From NCBI RefSeq assembly GCF_023208015.1, contig NZ_CP051627.1, positions 1,054,001-1,118,000 on the forward strand: a stretch of DNA of 64,000 bases, in the 5' to 3' direction. The DNA is from Thermobifida alba (GTDB lineage: Bacteria > Actinomycetota > Actinomycetes > Streptosporangiales > Streptosporangiaceae). The notes under the pieces are model-generated. The model did no database searches. It was not told the origin of the DNA and saw only the letters and a program-made list of their open reading frames with translations. Shown one piece after another: positions 1 through 9,294 of this stretch; within the stretch, counting starts at the first letter, position 1; each line of letters begins with the position of its first letter. The translations under genes and the position numbers were made by a program.

Positions 1-1
1 C

Positions 2-490
2 TCCCAGGGCGGCGGGCTGGCGCTGGCCGCCGCCGGGCTCGTCGACGGCCTGGCCGGGGTGGTCGCCTGCGTGCCGTTCCTCTGCCACATCGACCGCGCC
101 GTCACCGTCACCGACGCCCACCCCTACGCGGAGATCCCCCGGTACCTCGCGGTGCACCGGACCAGGGCCGGTGCGGTGCTGCGGACGCTGTCCTACATCG
201 ACGGCGTGCACTTCGCGGCCCGGGCCGGCGCGCCCGCGCTGTTCACCGTCGGGCTCATGGACCCGGTCTGCCCTCCGTCGACGGTGTTCGCCGCCCACAA
301 CGCCTACGCGGGACCGAAGGACATGCTGGTGTGGCCCTACAACGCCCACGAGGGCGGCGGCGTGGAGGACCTGCGCGCCTCCCTGGCCTTCCTCGCGCCG
401 CTGCTCGACGGCAAACCGGTGACGGCGCGCGGCACGGTCACCGTCCACGACGGGACGGACGGGCAGTCCCGAGAACGCGGTCGCCTCTGA
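2..490 (+). CDS. Acetyl-xylan esterase / cephalosporin-C deacetylase (AXE1 family), C-terminal part
   Basis: The 5' end lies outside the window, so only about 162 C-terminal residues are seen. This is an alpha/beta hydrolase of the AXE1 carbohydrate esterase family, which removes acetyl groups from xylo-oligosaccharides and related esters. The fragment begins inside the nucleophile elbow (SQGGG, catalytic Ser), continues with the family-typical VPFLCH and HPYAEI stretches, and carries the acid motif GLMDPVCPP and the catalytic His in NAHEGGG near the end. The stop at 490 is followed by a palindromic repeat that may end transcription. The family call is firm; the exact substrate is not shown. 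Confidence 0.9.
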   Translation, partial: SQGGGLALAAAGLVDGLAGVVACVPFLCHIDRAVTVTDAHPYAEIPRYLAVHRTRAGAVLRTLSYIDGVHFAARAGAPALFTVGLMDPVCPPSTVFAAHNAYAGPKDMLVWPYNAHEGGGVEDLRASLAFLAPLLDGKPVTARGTVTVHDGTDGQSRERGRL

Positions 491-512
491 GCCCGCGGCA
501 TCCCTGAACCCG

Positions 513-575
513 CGGTGATCTTGTCCCCAGGACCATCAGAAGCGCTCGACCATGCCCCTGGGGCCAGGATCGCCG
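513..575. repeat. Palindromic repeat, copy A
   Basis: Two 19-base arms (513-531 and 557-575) pair at 16 positions; at least two of the three others can form G-U pairs. The core is GATCTTGTCCCCAGG against CCTGGGGCCAGGATC. A second member with the same core (TCTTGTCCCCA) lies at 9232-9294. Both start just after a stop codon, which suits a terminator or REP-like role. Confidence 0.6.
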
Positions 576-715
576 ACTGGGGGAAGGCGGGCCGGGGCCG
601 TTCACCTTTACCATGCCTGCACACCTTCTGAGCCGCCAGGGGGTCTGCTCCCTTCCGCAAAGGGGAGAGTGACCAGGTGGCGAATGGTCGTTGACGTGTG
701 CTGAAATGTGCAGCC

Positions 716-1516
716 ATGGCGCATGCGGTTAAAGAACGCTGGTTGCGACTCGGTCGCCAAATCCGGGGATACCGTGAGCGAGCTGGGCTTTCACAGCACG
801 AAGTGGCCCAGAAGATCATGGTCTCCCCCACGATGCTGAGTGCAATGGAACGAGGCGCGCGAGGGATCAAACGGGAACACCTGGAACGTCTCGACAAGGT
901 GCTCGGCACCGGCGGAATACTGGTGGACTCGTGGGACGCCTCATCGGGCGCGGGGATACCCGAGTGGTACCAGGACGGCACCGAGCGGGAGCGGGCCGCA
1001 TACGAGATCCGCACCTATCAGCCGCTCGTGATCCCGGGCCTGCTCCAGACCGAGAGGTACGCCCACACCCTCCTGAGGGCGGGGATGCCCACCAGCCCGG
1101 CCGAGGAGATCGCCCGTCTGGTGCGCGGGCGGATGGACCGGCAGGCCGTCCTCAAGAAGAAGGACCCTCCGCGACTGGTGGTCGCGGTCGAGGAGACGGT
1201 CCTGCGGCGTCCGTTCGGCGGGCGCGACCTCATGGCGGAACAGCTCGCCCATCTATTGGAAGAGGCGCAGGAACCGCACATCTCGCTCCATGTCATCCCT
1301 TTCGAAACCGAGTATCATCCAGGGTTTCCTGAGGCGTTCACGCTGTACTCTCTTCACGACCGACCTGACATCCTGTACTTGGAGACACGGCGTTCCAGCA
1401 GCGCAACCACCGACATAGGCGACTACGCACGAGTGTTCAGAGACTTGCTGGGTGCCGCGCTACCCCCCTCGGCTTCCCGGGAGTTGATCGCGCAGATTCA
1501 AGGAGAATTCTCATGA
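716..1516 (+). CDS. XRE-family regulator with DUF5753 (Scr1 type)
   Basis: The N-terminal 70 residues form a helix-turn-helix of the XRE/Cro type (LGRQIRGYRERAGLSQHEVAQ, then SPTMLSAMERG). The rest matches the DUF5753 domain that follows such HTHs in actinomycetes, with the hallmark TYQPLVIPGLLQTERYA and a later HVIPFE stretch. Members are DNA-binding regulators, often paired with a DUF397 protein; some pairs influence development or behave like toxin-antitoxin systems. That pairing is seen here as a 4-base ATGA overlap with the next gene. A GTG at 698 would add six residues; I chose the ATG at 716 because the added residues look non-conserved, but no strong ribosome site marks either start. 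Confidence 0.88.
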   Translation: MAHAVKERWLRLGRQIRGYRERAGLSQHEVAQKIMVSPTMLSAMERGARGIKREHLERLDKVLGTGGILVDSWDASSGAGIPEWYQDGTERERAAYEIRTYQPLVIPGLLQTERYAHTLLRAGMPTSPAEEIARLVRGRMDRQAVLKKKDPPRLVVAVEETVLRRPFGGRDLMAEQLAHLLEEAQEPHISLHVIPFETEYHPGFPEAFTLYSLHDRPDILYLETRRSSSATTDIGDYARVFRDLLGAALPPSASRELIAQIQGEFS

Positions 1517-1701
1517 GCGCTGAACTGGTCTGGCACAAGTCCAGCTACAGCAACTCGACCGGTGGCGAATGCGTCGAGGTCGCGGAGACTCCGCGTGCGG
1601 TGCTGGTGCGCGACACACAGCACCGGGAACTGGGGCACCTGGACTTCACCCCCGGGGCGTGGGCGGCGTTCCTGGCGGAGGCCAAGGCAGGGCGGCTGTA
1701 G
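1513..1701 (+). CDS. DUF397 protein
   Basis: A 62-residue protein with the DUF397 signature: WHKSSYSN near residue 8, GGECVEVA, a VLVRDT strand, then a FTPGAWAAFLA helix. The start codon overlaps the stop of the upstream Scr1-type regulator (ATGA), so the two are translationally coupled. In this family the partner regulator and DUF397 protein work as a pair; the biochemical role is unsettled. The length is normal for the family. Confidence 0.9.
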   Translation: MSAELVWHKSSYSNSTGGECVEVAETPRAVLVRDTQHRELGHLDFTPGAWAAFLAEAKAGRL

Positions 1702-1786
1702 CTGCCGCCCCCGCTGGTTCTTCGCGCCCCGGGTTTCCTGCCCGGGGGCGCTGTCATGTCCGAGGTGCGTCGTCAGCACAGTAGAC

Positions 1787-1814
1787 GGTTTGTCCCCACG
1801 TGCGTGGGGGCGGC
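1787..1814 (-). repeat. Isolated decayed CRISPR repeat
   Basis: The stretch keeps the central GTCCCCACGTGCGTGGGG of the array repeat but has lost both ends. It stands 340 bases left of the first regular repeat. It is best read as an eroded leader-distal end of the array. The interval 1702-2154 holds no convincing gene: only this remnant and the folded element at 1963-2029. Confidence 0.6.
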
Positions 1815-1962
1815 AGACGGGTGCGCGGATCCGCGCTGTCGGCGGCTTCTGCGCCGCACAACCCGGGGACGTGCTGTCGGACACCGTCCGAGAGTTGGTT
1901 GACGGTCTCAACCCCGTCCGGCCGCCCTTCACTCCCTGGGGAGAGGCGAACCGATGAAAAAC

Positions 1963-2029
1963 GGGGTGGCCTCGACCGACGCAAGGTCGGCGACCGGGAA
2001 ACCCCGGAAGCGGGAACTTCGGCCACCCC
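1963..2029 (+). other. Candidate structured RNA element between a decayed repeat and the CRISPR array
   Basis: A perfect 9-bp closing stem (GGGGTGGCC at 1963-1971 with GGCCACCCC at 2021-2029) encloses three short hairpins: CGACC/GGTCG with loop GACGCAA, CCGGG/CCCGG with loop AAAC, and GAAG/CTTC. The layout is a 67-nt multi-branch fold. I do not recognise a known riboswitch or tRNA in it, and strand is assumed. It could be a small RNA, a regulatory leader remnant or chance. Confidence 0.35.
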
Positions 2030-2154
2030 ACCACCCTTACAGAAAGGTGCAATCCCAACGGTAGCGCACAACACCCCGAGAACGCCCCCGAGATAGTTGC
2101 AGACGGTGTGGTGACGCTCGCCGGATACCGAAATCCCACGGCCTGCCCGCGGTC

Positions 2155-5100
2155 GGTCTTTCCCCACGTGCGTGGGGTTCACACGAGGCCAAGGAGCGCA
2201 TGCCGCAAGCTCGACGGTCCATCCCCACGTGCGTGGGGCTCACGTCCTACCCGGGCGGCGGACGGGTTTGTCGAGCGGTCCATCCCCACGTGCGTGGGGC
2301 TCACCCACGAGATCGAGTTCTGGGCACCCGACCCCTAGGTCCATCCCCACGTGCGTGAGGTTCACGCTGTCGGGGGCGGGGGCACGTGGGCGGGGCGGCC
2401 GGCGGTCCATCCCCACGTGCGTGGGGCTCACATGAGCACCAGACTCATCATCGGAATGCTCAGCGGTCCATCCCCACGTGCGTGGGGCTCACAGTCTGAT
2501 GAGGTCGGGGGTCACGGCGGTGTCCGGTCCATCCCCACGTGCGTGGGGCTCACGGAGCGGAGTCATCCAAGCCGCGCTCGGCGTACGGTCCATCCCCACG
2601 TGCGTGGGGCTCACGTGCGGGCCAGTCCGAGGAACTGGGCATAACCCGGTCCATCCCCACGTGCGTGGGGCTCACTGCGCAGCATCCACACGAGCCAGAG
2701 CCGTCGCCGGTCCATCCCCACGTGCGTGGGGCTCACTGTCAGCCCCCACGTGCGCCCACACGTGGGGGCGGTCCATCCCCACGTGCGTGGGGCTCACGAC
2801 GGCCAGGTACCGGATTTCCTCGGGGAGCACGGTCCATCCCCACGTGCGTGGGGCTCACGCGACCGCCGCCGACCGGACGTTGTTGTACGCCGGTCCATCC
2901 CCACGTGCGTGGGGCTCACGGCGGCGGAGCTGGACAGGGCGGCCGGGGCGGAGGTCCATCCCCACGTGCGTGGGGCTCACGACGAGGGGGAAACCGTTCT
3001 CGGTAGCGACGCCGGTCCATCCCCACGTGCGTGGGGCTCACCGTGTACCCGCGCGCGGCCAACGCGTCGGCGTCGGTCCATCCCCACGTGCGTGGGGCTC
3101 ACGAGATGCCCGAATGCGAGGCCGTGCGCGACGCCGGTCCATCCCCACGTGCGTGGGGCTCACGCCACCGCCACCAGCGTCCACCCGCTCTCCGCGGGTC
3201 CATCCCCACGTGCGTGGGGCTCACCGGTTGGGCATGTCGATATGACGAAATGAAGCCGGTCCATCCCCACGTGCGTGGGGCTCACTCAGTCTCAGTCCCC
3301 ATCGGTCATCTCCTGTCGGGTCCATCCCCACGTGCGTGGGGCTCACGACCAGGGGCGCCGCCTGGTACCGCCCCGACGAGGTCCATCCCCACGTGCGTGG
3401 GGCTCACGTGATGCGCACCCCCCACGGGGGCGGGGGGGCGGTCCATCCCCACGTGCGTGGGGCTCACCTTGGCGAAACCGGTGCGAGCCAACGGACAGCC
3501 GGTCCATCCCCACGTGCGTGGGGCTCACAACGCGAGCTGGTCGTAGCTGAGCACGCGGATCGGTCCATCCCCACGTGCGTGGGGCTCACAGGTCGCCGAA
3601 CGCTACGTCATCGACCAGTGGAGGTCCATCCCCACGTGCGTGGGGCTCACGGCCTGCTTGCAGTCGTCGATGGGGGCGATGCCGGTCCATCCCCACGTGC
3701 GTGGGGCTCACACCTCCGCCACCTCCGCCACCCCGGTACCGGTCGGTCCATCCCCACGTGCGTGGGGCTCACTCGGTGGGGGGCGACTGCTGCTGCTCCC
3801 ACGCCGGTCCATCCCCACGTGCGTGGGGCTCACAGCACCGCGGCCCTCACTTCCGGGCTAAGCGGCGGTCCATCCCCACGTGCGTGGGGCTCACAGTAAC
3901 CAACGGAGGGAAGAGACGTGGATCACCGGTCCATCCCCACGTGCGTGGGGCTCACCCACGGACCGCCGGACGAGGCGTTGAACGTGACGGTCCATCCCCA
4001 CGTGCGTGGGGCTCACAGCCCCCGCCCCTGGCGGAGCTGATGGCTGATCGGTCCATCCCCACGTGCGTGGGGCTCACATCCGCGACCATCCGCTCAAAAG
4101 CCGACCCCGCGGTCCATCCCCACGTGCGTGGGGCTCACGCGGGGAACACCACCGGCCCGACCTCGTGCAGCGGTCCATCCCCACGTGCGTGGGGCTCACC
4201 GCGCTCTCCAGTCGGTACGTCAGGGACGGGGCGGTCCATCCCCACGTGCGTGGGGCTCACTAACAAACAGCCAGCCCAGGCGTGCGCCTGGGCGGTCCAT
4301 CCCCACGTGCGTGGGGCTCACGCGCCGACGCCGGGAAGAGCCTGCCGAAAGTCCGGTCCATCCCCACGTGCGTGGGGCTCACTCGCGAACGGCCGCATCA
4401 AGTACGCGACCGGACGGTCCATCCCCACGTGCGTGGGGCTCACGCCGCGGGCGTAGGCGAGGGTGCGTGCGGCCAGCGGTCCATCCCCACGTGCGTGGGG
4501 CTCACACCATCAGACGCGCTCAGACGCACTCAGACGCGGGTCCATCCCCACGTGCGTGGGGCTCACCGGCTCGCGCCCGGCAGGTACGGCCGGAACGTTG
4601 GTCCATCCCCACGTGCGTGGGGCTCACGCCAGGGCGCGCCGGGACCTCATGCGCGCCGACGGTCCATCCCCACGTGCGTGGGGCTCACTTCGACTCGTTG
4701 CCGCCGATCGTGGCACCGTGCGGTCCATCCCCACGTGCGTGGGGCTCACACCAGAAACCGGGACAAAACGGGCATTGGGGCGGGTCCATCCCCACGTGCG
4801 TGGGGCTCACTCTGGTCGGCGCTGCCACGGCCATGTTCGGTCCGGTCCATCCCCACGTGCGTGGGGCTCACAATTCCAGCGGCGCGGGGCGCCGCACTAC
4901 CACCGGTCCATCCCCACGTGCGTGGGGCTCACTCCGACTTCTGCGCCTCTTCCAGCTCACGGGCCGGTCCATCCCCACGTGCGTGGGGCTCACCAAGCGC
5001 GGCCGTGGGGGGTGGCGCAGGTGAGCGGTCCATCCCCACGTGCGTGGGGCTCACCCCGTCCTGCAACCTGCGAAAAGGGGATAAGCCGGTCCATCCCCAC

Positions 5101-5238
5101 GTGCGTGGGGCTCACGCGAAGCCGAGGAAGAGGTCTTCTTAGGTACGTCGGTCCATCCCCACGTGCGTGGGGCTCACAAGCTGTACGCCGTTCTGTGCGA
5201 CCGCGACGCCGGTCCATCCCCACGTGCGTGGGGCTCAC
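2155..5238 (-). CRISPR. Type I-E-like CRISPR array, 51 repeats and 50 spacers
   Basis: A 28-base repeat recurs every 60-62 bases, with spacers of 32-34 bases. Read on the minus strand it begins GTGAGCCCCACGCACG and ends TGGGGATGGACC, the I-E form with an inner CCCCACG/CGTGGGG stem. A 29th base is usually G on that strand but varies, as expected where the last base comes with the spacer. Repeats at 2155 and 2338 are degenerate and lie at the left end; those from 2404 to 5238 look identical. Decay at the left and uniformity at the right put the leader on the right and transcription on the minus strand. One spacer (2366-2403) is 38 bases. No cas gene is in the window, so interference proteins must act from elsewhere. 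Confidence 0.97.
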
Positions 5239-5345
5239 AGAAGATGACCTGCGGTTTTGTGGAGCGTTATCTCCGCGTGACCAGCTTCGCAGGCGGCTTC
5301 TGCCCGTAGGGGCAGCCTAGACCAGTTTCACGGCAGTAGTCCGCC
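5239..5345 (-). promoter_or_regulatory. Putative CRISPR leader
   Basis: This non-coding stretch directly borders the uniform end of the array. On the minus strand it reads ACAAAACCGCAGGTCATC shortly before the first repeat, less GC-rich than its surroundings, as expected of a leader. Its place at the non-degenerate end supports the call. No clear -10/-35 pair was identified. Confidence 0.6.
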
Positions 5346-5408
5346 TGTTTCGCTCACCCGCCGCGTCCCGCGTGGCGGAAGAGGGCCGTAACCGGACGGT
5401 GGACAGCT

Positions 5409-5441
5409 GGGGGCCGGGGACCACAACGTTTCCCGGCCCCC
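5409..5441 (-). terminator. Hairpin after the GAF regulator
   Basis: A perfect 10-bp stem (GGGGGCCGGG at 5409-5418 with CCCGGCCCCC at 5432-5441) lies 21 bases past the stop of the minus-strand gene ending at 5463. There is no T tract, as is common in high-GC actinomycetes. It would also separate that gene from the CRISPR leader. Confidence 0.6.
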
Positions 5442-5462
5442 GTCTCCCGGCCGGAGTCGGTG

Positions 5463-7049
5463 CTAGCCGTCCGAGGCGAGCAGCGCGTTGAGCCGCTGCA
5501 CCGCGCTGGCCCTGCGGGGTGAGGTGCGGGGCAGGGACGCGGCCAGGACCTCCAGGACCGCGACGTCCTCGCGGCCCAGGTCGAGGCAGGCGAGCTGCCA
5601 CAGCAGGTCGCTGTCGCCGAGTTCCAGGACGCTGGTGCGCAGGGTGGCCGCGACCTCGTCGCGGACCGCGCGGATCTCCGGGGCGTCCGAGCGGCCCAGC
5701 AGTTCGCCCCGGTAAGCGGCCAGGGCCGCGCGCACGTCGCCCGCGGCCAGCCGGTCGCGCACCAGTAGCAGGTCGCAGTCGGGGGCGGCGGCGAGCCGGT
5801 AGGGGCGGGGAAGCAGGACGTGCTGGCCGAGCTGGGCGCGCAGCCGGTGCATCTCGACGCGGACGGTGGCGGGGTTGCCGTGCTCGCCGTAGAGCCCCAG
5901 CGCCAACTGCTCGGCGGTCCGTCCTGCCGGGTGCAGCGCCAGCAGGGCCAGGATCTCGGCGTGGCGCAGGGACACCGGGACGCGTCGGCCGCCCAGGCGG
6001 ACCGCGGGGGCGTCCGGTCCCAGCAGGCGCAGCGCCAGCGGCTCGTCCGCTCCCGGCGTGGCGGGGCGGGACCGGGGCGGGGCCGTGGCCGCAACGCGGG
6101 GCCGGGTGCCGCCCCGGGGTGCGGCGCGTGCCCTGGGGCGGGGCAGGCGCAGCAGCCATCCCTCGGTCAGCGGCTCCAGGGTGCCGTGCACGCCGCCGCC
6201 CAGGTCGACGCGGGTGCCGCCGGTGGTGTCGACGCGGTCGGGCAGGGCGACGGGGCAGTCCTCGCGCCGGTGCGTGGCGATGACCCGGCCGCTGTCGCTG
6301 AGCAGCGCCCCGGGCTGGCCGCCGAGGCGGTGCAGGTCGGGCAGGCGGCGTTCGCGCAGGCCCTGGTCGGCGGCCAGCATGCGCAGCCGCAGTTCCTTCT
6401 CGGCGAGTTCGGAGGCGGCCGACACCAGTTGCACCATCGCCGGGTGCACGCTGTCCTGCTGGCCGCTGACGTCGATGGTGCCGAGCAGCCGCCCGGTGTC
6501 GGGGTCGGTGATCGGGCAGGCCGCGCAGGTCCAGCTGTGGTAGGTGCGCACCAGGTGTTCGGCGGCGTAGATCTGCACGGGCTGGCCGGTGGCCAGCGCG
6601 GTGCCCATGGCGTTGGTGCCGATGGTGTCCTCGCGCCACTGGGTGCCCTCGGTGAGCAGCACCCGGTCGGCCGCGCCGCGCACCTGGGCGGAGCCCTCGC
6701 GCCACAGGATGCGGCCGTCGGCGTCGGTGACGATGAGCAGTTGGGCGGAGGCGTCCACCGCGGCGTCCAGGATGCGGCGCAGGGTCGGCACCACGGCGGC
6801 CAGCGGGTGGCTGGAGCGGACCTCGTGCAGTTCGTCGCGGTCGTAGACCAGGGGAGGGGCGCTGCCCTCGGGGTCGACCCTGGCGCGCAGGGAGCGGTCC
6901 CAGGACGCGGACACCACGGAGCGCAGGTCGGGGCCGGCGCGGTTGCCGCTGAGCACGTCGTCGTGGGCGCGGTGCAGCGCGCGGAGGGAGGGCGGCCGCG
7001 GTGCCCGTGCGCGGCCCTGCCGGAAGGGGGACCCGGAAGAAACGGACAC
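5463..7049 (-). CDS. GAF-domain transcriptional regulator of alcohol/aldehyde metabolism
   Basis: A 528-residue cytoplasmic regulator. Residues about 80-230 form an AcoR-like GAF sensor (TEGTQWREDTIGTNAMGTAL, SWTCAACPITDPDTGRLLGTIDVS). There is no sigma-54 AAA+ domain; instead the C-terminal 200 residues contain a winged-helix segment (SLRHAEILALLAL through VEMHRLRAQLG) followed by a helical BTAD-like tail. This architecture is known in actinobacterial regulators set beside aldehyde dehydrogenases. Here it diverges from such a dehydrogenase, and a direct-repeat box in front of that gene recurs before the alcohol dehydrogenase at 12037, so it probably controls both. The GTG start at 7049 has only a weak ribosome site, so the start is less certain than the domain call. 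Confidence 0.85.
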   Translation of the reverse strand: MSVSSGSPFRQGRARAPRPPSLRALHRAHDDVLSGNRAGPDLRSVVSASWDRSLRARVDPEGSAPPLVYDRDELHEVRSSHPLAAVVPTLRRILDAAVDASAQLLIVTDADGRILWREGSAQVRGAADRVLLTEGTQWREDTIGTNAMGTALATGQPVQIYAAEHLVRTYHSWTCAACPITDPDTGRLLGTIDVSGQQDSVHPAMVQLVSAASELAEKELRLRMLAADQGLRERRLPDLHRLGGQPGALLSDSGRVIATHRREDCPVALPDRVDTTGGTRVDLGGGVHGTLEPLTEGWLLRLPRPRARAAPRGGTRPRVAATAPPRSRPATPGADEPLALRLLGPDAPAVRLGGRRVPVSLRHAEILALLALHPAGRTAEQLALGLYGEHGNPATVRVEMHRLRAQLGQHVLLPRPYRLAAAPDCDLLLVRDRLAAGDVRAALAAYRGELLGRSDAPEIRAVRDEVAATLRTSVLELGDSDLLWQLACLDLGREDVAVLEVLAASLPRTSPRRASAVQRLNALLASDG

Positions 7050-7255
7050 GTCGTCACCGTCCGATGGGTGAAGCGGTCGTGGCGTGCGGGCGGCCAGGCG
7101 GGGGGTGTCTGGCGGCCATGCTGCGGATCATGACCGCAAAACCCCGGGAGGGCAAGCCCCTTCCGGGGTCGAGGCGTCCGGGGGACGGTGGTGGACCGCC
7201 GGATCGTCGGGGTGACCTGGGCCACGGTGGTCCGTCCGGTCGGGCGGGGCCGGAT

Positions 7256-7288
7256 GCAACGGGACTGCAACGCTCCCGCTTCTAGTGT
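7256..7288 (+). promoter_or_regulatory. Direct-repeat box and -10 of the aldehyde dehydrogenase promoter
   Basis: GCAAC-N6-GCAAC (7256-7271, 11-base period) is followed after 11 bases by TAGTGT (7283-7288), a plausible -10. The same layout occurs on the minus strand before the alcohol dehydrogenase at 12037. It is a likely activator site for the divergent GAF regulator. Confidence 0.6.
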
Positions 7289-7332
7289 GGCGCAGCACAC
7301 ATTTCGCTCGTGTCTGTAGGAGGGAAGCGGCA

Positions 7333-8856
7333 GTGACCGTCTATGCGGCGCCGGGCACGACCGGCAGCATCGTCGATTACCGGGGACGGTACGACCACTT
7401 CATCGGCGGCGAGTACGTGCCGCCGGTCAAGGGGGAGTACTTCGTCGACGTCACCCCCGTCACCGGGCGTCCGTTCACCGAGGTCGCGCGGGGCACCGCC
7501 GAGGACGTGGACCGGGCGGTGGCCGCCGCGCAGAAGGCCGCCCCGGCGTGGGGGCGCACCTCGCCCGCGGAGCGCGCGCTGGTGCTCAACCGCATCGCCG
7601 ACCGGGTCGAGGCCAACCTGGAGCGGCTGGCGGTCGCCGAGACCTGGGAGAACGGCAAGCCGGTGCGGGAGACCCTCGCCGCCGACCTGCCGCTGGTCGT
7701 GGACCACTTCCGCTACTTCGCGGGGGCGATCCGCGCCCAGGAGGGCCGCACCTCCCAGATCGACGACGACACCGTGGCCTACCACTTCAACGAGCCGCTG
7801 GGCGTGGTCGGGCAGATCATCCCGTGGAACTTCCCGCTGCTCATGGCGGCGTGGAAGCTCGCTCCGGCGCTGGCCGCGGGCAACGCCGTGGTGCTCAAAC
7901 CGGCCGAGCAGACGCCCGCGTCCATCCACCTGCTGGTGGAGCTGGTCGCCGACCTGCTGCCGGCGGGCGTGCTCAACGTGGTCAACGGGTTCGGCGCGGA
8001 GGCGGGCAAGCCGCTGGCGCAGCACAGCGGTGTCCGCAAGGTCGCCTTCACCGGTGAGACCACCACGGGGCGGCTGATCATGCAGTACGCCAGCGAGAAC
8101 CTGATCCCGGTGACGCTGGAGCTGGGCGGCAAGAGCCCCAACATCTTCTTCGCCGACGTGGCGGCCGAGCGCGACGCGTTCTACGACAAGGCGCTGGAGG
8201 GGTTCGCGCTGTTCGCGTTGAACTCCGGGGAGGTGTGCACCTGCCCGTCGCGGGCGCTGGTGCAGGCCGACATCTACGACGACTTCCTGGCTGACGCGGT
8301 GGAGCGGACCCGGGGGATCAGGACGGGCAACCCGCTGGACACCGAGACGATGATCGGCGCGCAGGCCAGCAACGACCAGCTGGAGAAGATCCTGTCCTAC
8401 ATCGACATCGGCCGGAAGGAGGGGGCGAAGGTCCTGCTCGGCGGGGAGCGCCTGGAGCACGGGGGCGAGCTGGCGGGCGGCTACTACGTGGCGCCGACGA
8501 TCTTCGAGGGGCACAACGGGATGCGGATCTTCCAGGAGGAGATCTTCGGCCCCGTGGTCTCGGTGACCCGGTTCACCGACTACGCCGACGCGATCGCGAT
8601 CGCCAACGACACCCTGTACGGGCTGGGGGCGGGCGTGTGGTCGCGCAGCGGCACCACCGCCTACCGGGCGGGCCGCGACATCCAGGCCGGCCGGGTCTGG
8701 GTGAACCATTACCACAACTACCCGGCGCACGCGGCCTTCGGCGGCTACAAGCAGTCGGGCATCGGCAGGGAGACCCACCACATGATGCTGCAGCACTACC
8801 AGCAGACCAAGAACCTGCTGGTCAGCTACTCCGACAGCGCGCTGGGGCTGTTCTAG
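7333..8856 (+). CDS. NAD(P)-dependent aldehyde dehydrogenase (acetaldehyde type)
   Basis: A 507-residue class I-like aldehyde dehydrogenase that oxidises an aldehyde to the acid. The fold motifs are in order: [22 protein letters not shown], the catalytic Glu in LELGGKSPN, the catalytic Cys region [11 protein letters not shown], and [10 protein letters not shown] near the C-terminus. I chose the GTG at 7333 because AGGAGGG precedes it and the protein then starts as in relatives; a longer frame to 7285 has no such site. The downstream DUF779 gene and the divergent GAF regulator match the usual setting of acetaldehyde/short-chain aldehyde dehydrogenases. Together with the alcohol dehydrogenase at 11024-12037 it could convert an alcohol to a carboxylate. 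Confidence 0.93.
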   Translation: MTVYAAPGTTGSIVDYRGRYDHFIGGEYVPPVKGEYFVDVTPVTGRPFTEVARGTAEDVDRAVAAAQKAAPAWGRTSPAERALVLNRIADRVEANLERLAVAETWENGKPVRETLAADLPLVVDHFRYFAGAIRAQEGRTSQIDDDTVAYHFNEPLGVVGQIIPWNFPLLMAAWKLAPALAAGNAVVLKPAEQTPASIHLLVELVADLLPAGVLNVVNGFGAEAGKPLAQHSGVRKVAFTGETTTGRLIMQYASENLIPVTLELGGKSPNIFFADVAAERDAFYDKALEGFALFALNSGEVCTCPSRALVQADIYDDFLADAVERTRGIRTGNPLDTETMIGAQASNDQLEKILSYIDIGRKEGAKVLLGGERLEHGGELAGGYYVAPTIFEGHNGMRIFQEEIFGPVVSVTRFTDYADAIAIANDTLYGLGAGVWSRSGTTAYRAGRDIQAGRVWVNHYHNYPAHAAFGGYKQSGIGRETHHMMLQHYQQTKNLLVSYSDSALGLF

Positions 8857-8858
8857 CC

Positions 8859-9227
8859 GTGGCCGCGCACCGGGTCGAGCGCGTGGCGCTGACCGCCGCG
8901 GCGGCCGAGCTGCTGGTCCGCCTCACCGAACGGCACGGTCCGCTGATGTTCCACCAGTCCGGCGGGTGCTGCGACGGCAGTTCGCCGATGTGCTACCCCG
9001 AGGGGGAGTTCCGCCTCGGAGCCTCCGACGTGCACCTGGGGGACCTGCGGGTCGACGGGCTGGAGCGGCCGGTCGGGGTGTGGATGTCGAAGGCGCAGTT
9101 CGCCTACTGGCGGCACACCCACCTGACCATCGACGTGGTCGAGGGGCGGGGCAGCGGTTTCTCGGTGGAGGCCCCCGAGGGGGTGCGGTTCCTCATCCGC
9201 TCCCGGCTGCTGACCGACGAGGAGTAG
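8859..9227 (+). CDS. DUF779 protein
   Basis: A 122-residue protein with the DUF779 marks: FHQSGGCCDGSSPMCYP near residue 35, and a C-terminal FSVEAPEGVRFLIRSR. The conserved cysteines suggest metal or thiol chemistry, but no activity is established. It starts with GTG two bases after the aldehyde dehydrogenase stop, so the two are co-transcribed. DUF779 genes almost always sit beside aldehyde dehydrogenases, which implies a supporting role for that enzyme. Confidence 0.9.
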   Translation: MAAHRVERVALTAAAAELLVRLTERHGPLMFHQSGGCCDGSSPMCYPEGEFRLGASDVHLGDLRVDGLERPVGVWMSKAQFAYWRHTHLTIDVVEGRGSGFSVEAPEGVRFLIRSRLLTDEE

Positions 9228-9231
9228 CCCG

Positions 9232-9294
9232 CCGCGGTCTTGTCCCCAGAGGCACCGAAAGCCGCCGAAATGGCATTGGGGACAAGATCGCCGC
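9232..9294. repeat. Palindromic repeat, copy B
   Basis: The arms contain TCTTGTCCCCA (9238-9248) and its exact complement TGGGGACAAGA (9277-9287), extended by imperfect pairs. The core is shared with the element at 513-575. It begins four bases after the DUF779 stop and may act as its terminator. Confidence 0.6.

Noticed and set aside
1963-2029. tRNA or c-di-GMP riboswitch reading of the folded element
   Set aside because: A GACGCAA loop recalls the GEMM motif and the shape recalls a cloverleaf, but the T-loop, anticodon arm and GEMM core are missing.
2172-5320. Long repetitive open frames of 90-298 codons with SIPTCVGLT, VHPHVRGAH and GPSPRAWGS repeats
   Set aside because: They are translations of the CRISPR repeat in three frames; the repeat lacks stops on the plus strand and its ~61-base period shifts frame. 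They are not proteins.
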